Both the position numbers and the translations under genes were made by a program. Source: Cellvibrio sp. (GTDB lineage: Bacteria > Pseudomonadota > Gammaproteobacteria > Pseudomonadales > Cellvibrionaceae). Taken from it: a DNA stretch of 22,484 nt. The stretch covers positions 1 to 22,484 of the forward strand of contig DQHS01000323.1 in NCBI GenBank assembly GCA_003524365.1. Direction: 5' to 3'. Shown here one piece after another: positions 20,640 through 22,484 of this stretch. How positions within the stretch are numbered: position 1 is the first letter of the stretch; the number at the start of each line of letters is the position of its first letter. Below the pieces are notes generated by a model. The model was not told where the DNA came from. It made no database searches and saw nothing but the letters and a program-made list of their open reading frames with translations.

Positions 20640-22484
20640 CTACCAACGATCTTCAGCTCCATTTTCTGCTGGCTCCCAATTGCCATTCATAATTTCCTGA
20701 TTGCGCTTGTAGTGCTCGTAATTAAATTTATTGCGTAACAAACCACCCGGATCATCCGGTATACGGCGCAGCCACTGCTCCATCGCTTGGCGTTCTTCAT
20801 CCGTTAGCCCATCATCCTTTGGTTCACCTGCCTGCATTTGCTGCATTTTTTCTTCAGCAGCTTGCTGCTCTTCTTGTTCGCGCTGTGCAGCCTCAGCGGC
20901 TTTTTCCTCGTCTGTCTTTTCTTGTTGAGAAGGTTCTTGATCAGACTCTTGCTGTTCCGATTGTTCTTGCTGCTTGTCCTGATCAGCAGACGACTGCTGG
21001 TCTTTCTGTTGCTGGTCCGGTTGATTCTCTTGTTGTTGATCCTGATTTTGTTGGTTGTTCTGATCCTGCTGATTTTGTTGATCGCTCTTGTCTTGCTGTT
21101 GCTGATCTTTTTGTTGCTCGTCCTTTTGTTCCTGGTTATTGCCTTGACCTTGCTTGTCTTGATCCTGTTGTTCCTGATCTTTTTTGTCTTGGTTCTGGTC
21201 TTGTTGATCCTGATTTTGTTGCTGCTGTTTGAGCAGCTCTTCTACTAATGTACGATTTTTCTTGGCATCTTCAAGCTCGGGATTGAGTTTCAGTGCCTGA
21301 TCATAAGCTTTGATTGCCTCGGGCAATTTGCTGGCTTTGGCCAGGGCATTACCACGGTTGTAATGCGCATCCGCGTTGTCGGATTGGGCAAAGTTTTTCG
21401 CTGCTTCTTCGTAGTCACCAGCGCGATATTGGGCGCTGGCTTTCCAGTCTGGTTGATCAAATTGCTGCGCTGCTTCAGCCGCCTGTTCTTGTTGCAATTT
21501 TTCGTAGGCTTGCTGATTTTTGTTTTTCCACAAATCATCCCATCCCAATGCATAACTTTTGCTGGGTGTTAATCCTGCCAGTGGTACTAACAAGAAACAA
21601 AGCAAGACTCCACGGCGGAAACAATAGAGAATAATGGGTAAGAGCAGCAACACTAACCAGTGGCCGCGGTCGTACCAGCTATCAAAATCGCGGTCTACGC
21701 GCTGGGTTTCTTCTTTCTTGGGTGTTGGTAAGTCCATTAAATAATCTATGTCACTACTGGTGCTGACCAAGGTGCGGTAGCGGCCACGGCTTTGATTAGC
21801 GAGATTTTGTAATTCACCGGTATTGAGTTGGGTGGTGACTATGTTGCGCTGGTTGTCGCGCACGAAACCACCTTTGCTGCTAGGGATCGGTGTGGGTGTG
21901 GTTCCACCGACGCCGAGAATGGATAAGCGATATTGGCTTTCGCGATTCATAATGTCAGTGATGTTGTATCGCGCTTCATCGTCTATGCCGTCGGTAATCA
22001 GTAACAAATCCCCTTGAGCGATAGCCGCATTTTTTAATAATTGAATTGCGCGCTCTACTGCTGCCTCGGTATTGCTGCCTTGTGCTGGCATGATATTCGG
22101 GTGCAGCGCAGGAATAATATTGTTGATGGTTTCTGTGTCGTCGGTTAAGGGTGTGACAACATGCACATCGCCCGCGTAAACCAATAGCGCCGTTTGGCCA
22201 TCTTTACGCAGACGCAACAAGTCGGCGATTTTCAAGCGTGCGCGAACCAGGCGCGACGGTTTTATATCTTCACTCATCATTGAGGGCGACAAATCGAGCA
22301 ACAGAACTAACGCCTGTTGATTTTGTTCAACGGCAACGGGACGCTTTTCCCAGCTCGGGCCAGCGAGCGCAACGCAGCTAATAATCCATGCCAGTAAGAG
22401 TGCGATAAGTTGCCAGGGCTTGATGCGCGTAGTCTGACCATCGAGTAGATACTGCAATAACTCGGGCGCAACCATTTGCTGCCA
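20640..22484 (-). CDS. VWA-TPR protein, BatB/BatC-type fusion (5' end outside window)
   Basis: The frame stays open to the right edge. An ATG at 22475 is available, but pseudomonad homologues have another membrane helix before the QQ-VAPELL segment, so the true start is probably outside. Visible in order are a membrane helix (WQLIALLLAWIISCVALAGP), a von Willebrand A domain with the metal-ion site DLSPSM and later LLITDG, a second pair of membrane helices near 21560-21680, two TPR repeats (about 21250-21450), a Q/D/N-rich tract of about 110 residues, and a conserved C-terminus with EQWLRRIPDDPGGLLRNKF. It combines BatB (VWA) and BatC (TPR) roles in one chain. It precedes batD; moxR, DUF58 and batA genes would be expected further right. 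Confidence 0.9.
   Translation of the reverse strand, partial: WQQMVAPELLQYLLDGQTTRIKPWQLIALLLAWIISCVALAGPSWEKRPVAVEQNQQALVLLLDLSPSMMSEDIKPSRLVRARLKIADLLRLRKDGQTALLVYAGDVHVVTPLTDDTETINNIIPALHPNIMPAQGSNTEAAVERAIQLLKNAAIAQGDLLLITDGIDDEARYNITDIMNRESQYRLSILGVGGTTPTPIPSSKGGFVRDNQRNIVTTQLNTGELQNLANQSRGRYRTLVSTSSDIDYLMDLPTPKKEETQRVDRDFDSWYDRGHWLVLLLLPIILYCFRRGVLLCFLLVPLAGLTPSKSYALGWDDLWKNKNQQAYEKLQQEQAAEAAQQFDQPDWKASAQYRAGDYEEAAKNFAQSDNADAHYNRGNALAKASKLPEAIKAYDQALKLNPELEDAKKNRTLVEELLKQQQQNQDQQDQNQDKKDQEQQDQDKQGQGNNQEQKDEQQKDQQQQDKSDQQNQQDQNNQQNQDQQQENQPDQQQKDQQSSADQDKQQEQSEQQESDQEPSQQEKTDEEKAAEAAQREQEEQQAAEEKMQQMQAGEPKDDGLTDEERQAMEQWLRRIPDDPGGLLRNKFNYEHYKRNQEIMNGNWEPAENGAEDRW
20900..21250 (-). repeat. 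low-complexity glutamine/aspartate-rich coding tract
   Basis: Within the VWA-TPR gene about 110 consecutive codons are mostly CAA, CAG, GAT, GAC, AAT and AAA, giving runs such as QQQQNQDQQDQNQDKKD. The DNA is a degenerate trinucleotide-type repeat, which creates long spurious leucine-rich frames on the plus strand. Confidence 0.92.

Noticed and set aside
20838..21248. Long leucine-rich open frames on the plus strand opposite the VWA-TPR gene.
   Set aside because: They are the reverse complement of the glutamine/aspartate-rich tract (CAG/CAA read as CTG/TTG) and have no ribosome binding sites or family features.

Overview
The window looks like chromosomal backbone of a gammaproteobacterium related to Cellvibrio and Pseudomonas. 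This is an inference from gene families and order (rmuC, trmA, nadK, DUF1853, yeaC, pepN, a Bat/VWA cluster) and from moderate base composition. No taxonomic search was possible. I see no integrase, transposase, CRISPR array or rRNA. The window begins inside rmuC and ends inside a bat gene.

Layout. 1-1421 (+): the rmuC 3' end, a DUF2489 membrane protein and a GNAT acetyltransferase. 1452-4776 (-): an orphan PAS histidine kinase, a lipoprotein, then trmA. 4961-5255 (+): a strong promoter, tRNA-Val(TAC), tRNA-Asp(GTC) and a terminator. 5256-5858: a region lacking conventional genes, which holds a palindrome and two very small candidate reading frames with good ribosome binding sites; one would encode a 27-residue, extremely acidic peptide. 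5859-9494 (+): a coiled-coil protein with a cysteine-rich tail, a PLP enzyme of the ACC deaminase/D-cysteine desulfhydrase family, and a double cNMP-binding/rhodanese fusion. 9510-10460 (-): DUF1853. 10553-16450 (+): nadK, a PPP-like phosphatase, a rhomboid protease, yeaC and pepN, closed by a terminator. 16805-18746 (+): a chemoreceptor without a periplasmic domain, followed by a separate NIT-like sensor protein. 18770-22484 (-): batD and a BatB/BatC-type VWA-TPR protein.

How the genes fit together. Most are housekeeping genes: recombination (RmuC), tRNA modification (TrmA), NADP synthesis (NadK), peptide turnover (PepN) and membrane proteolysis (rhomboid). The Bat proteins form an envelope module whose remaining genes should lie beyond the right edge. 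The items least explained by known annotation are the acidic mini-gene region, the two-gene chemoreceptor/NIT pair, and a recurring pattern: all three convergent gene pairs carry a strong hairpin inside the 3' coding end of one partner.
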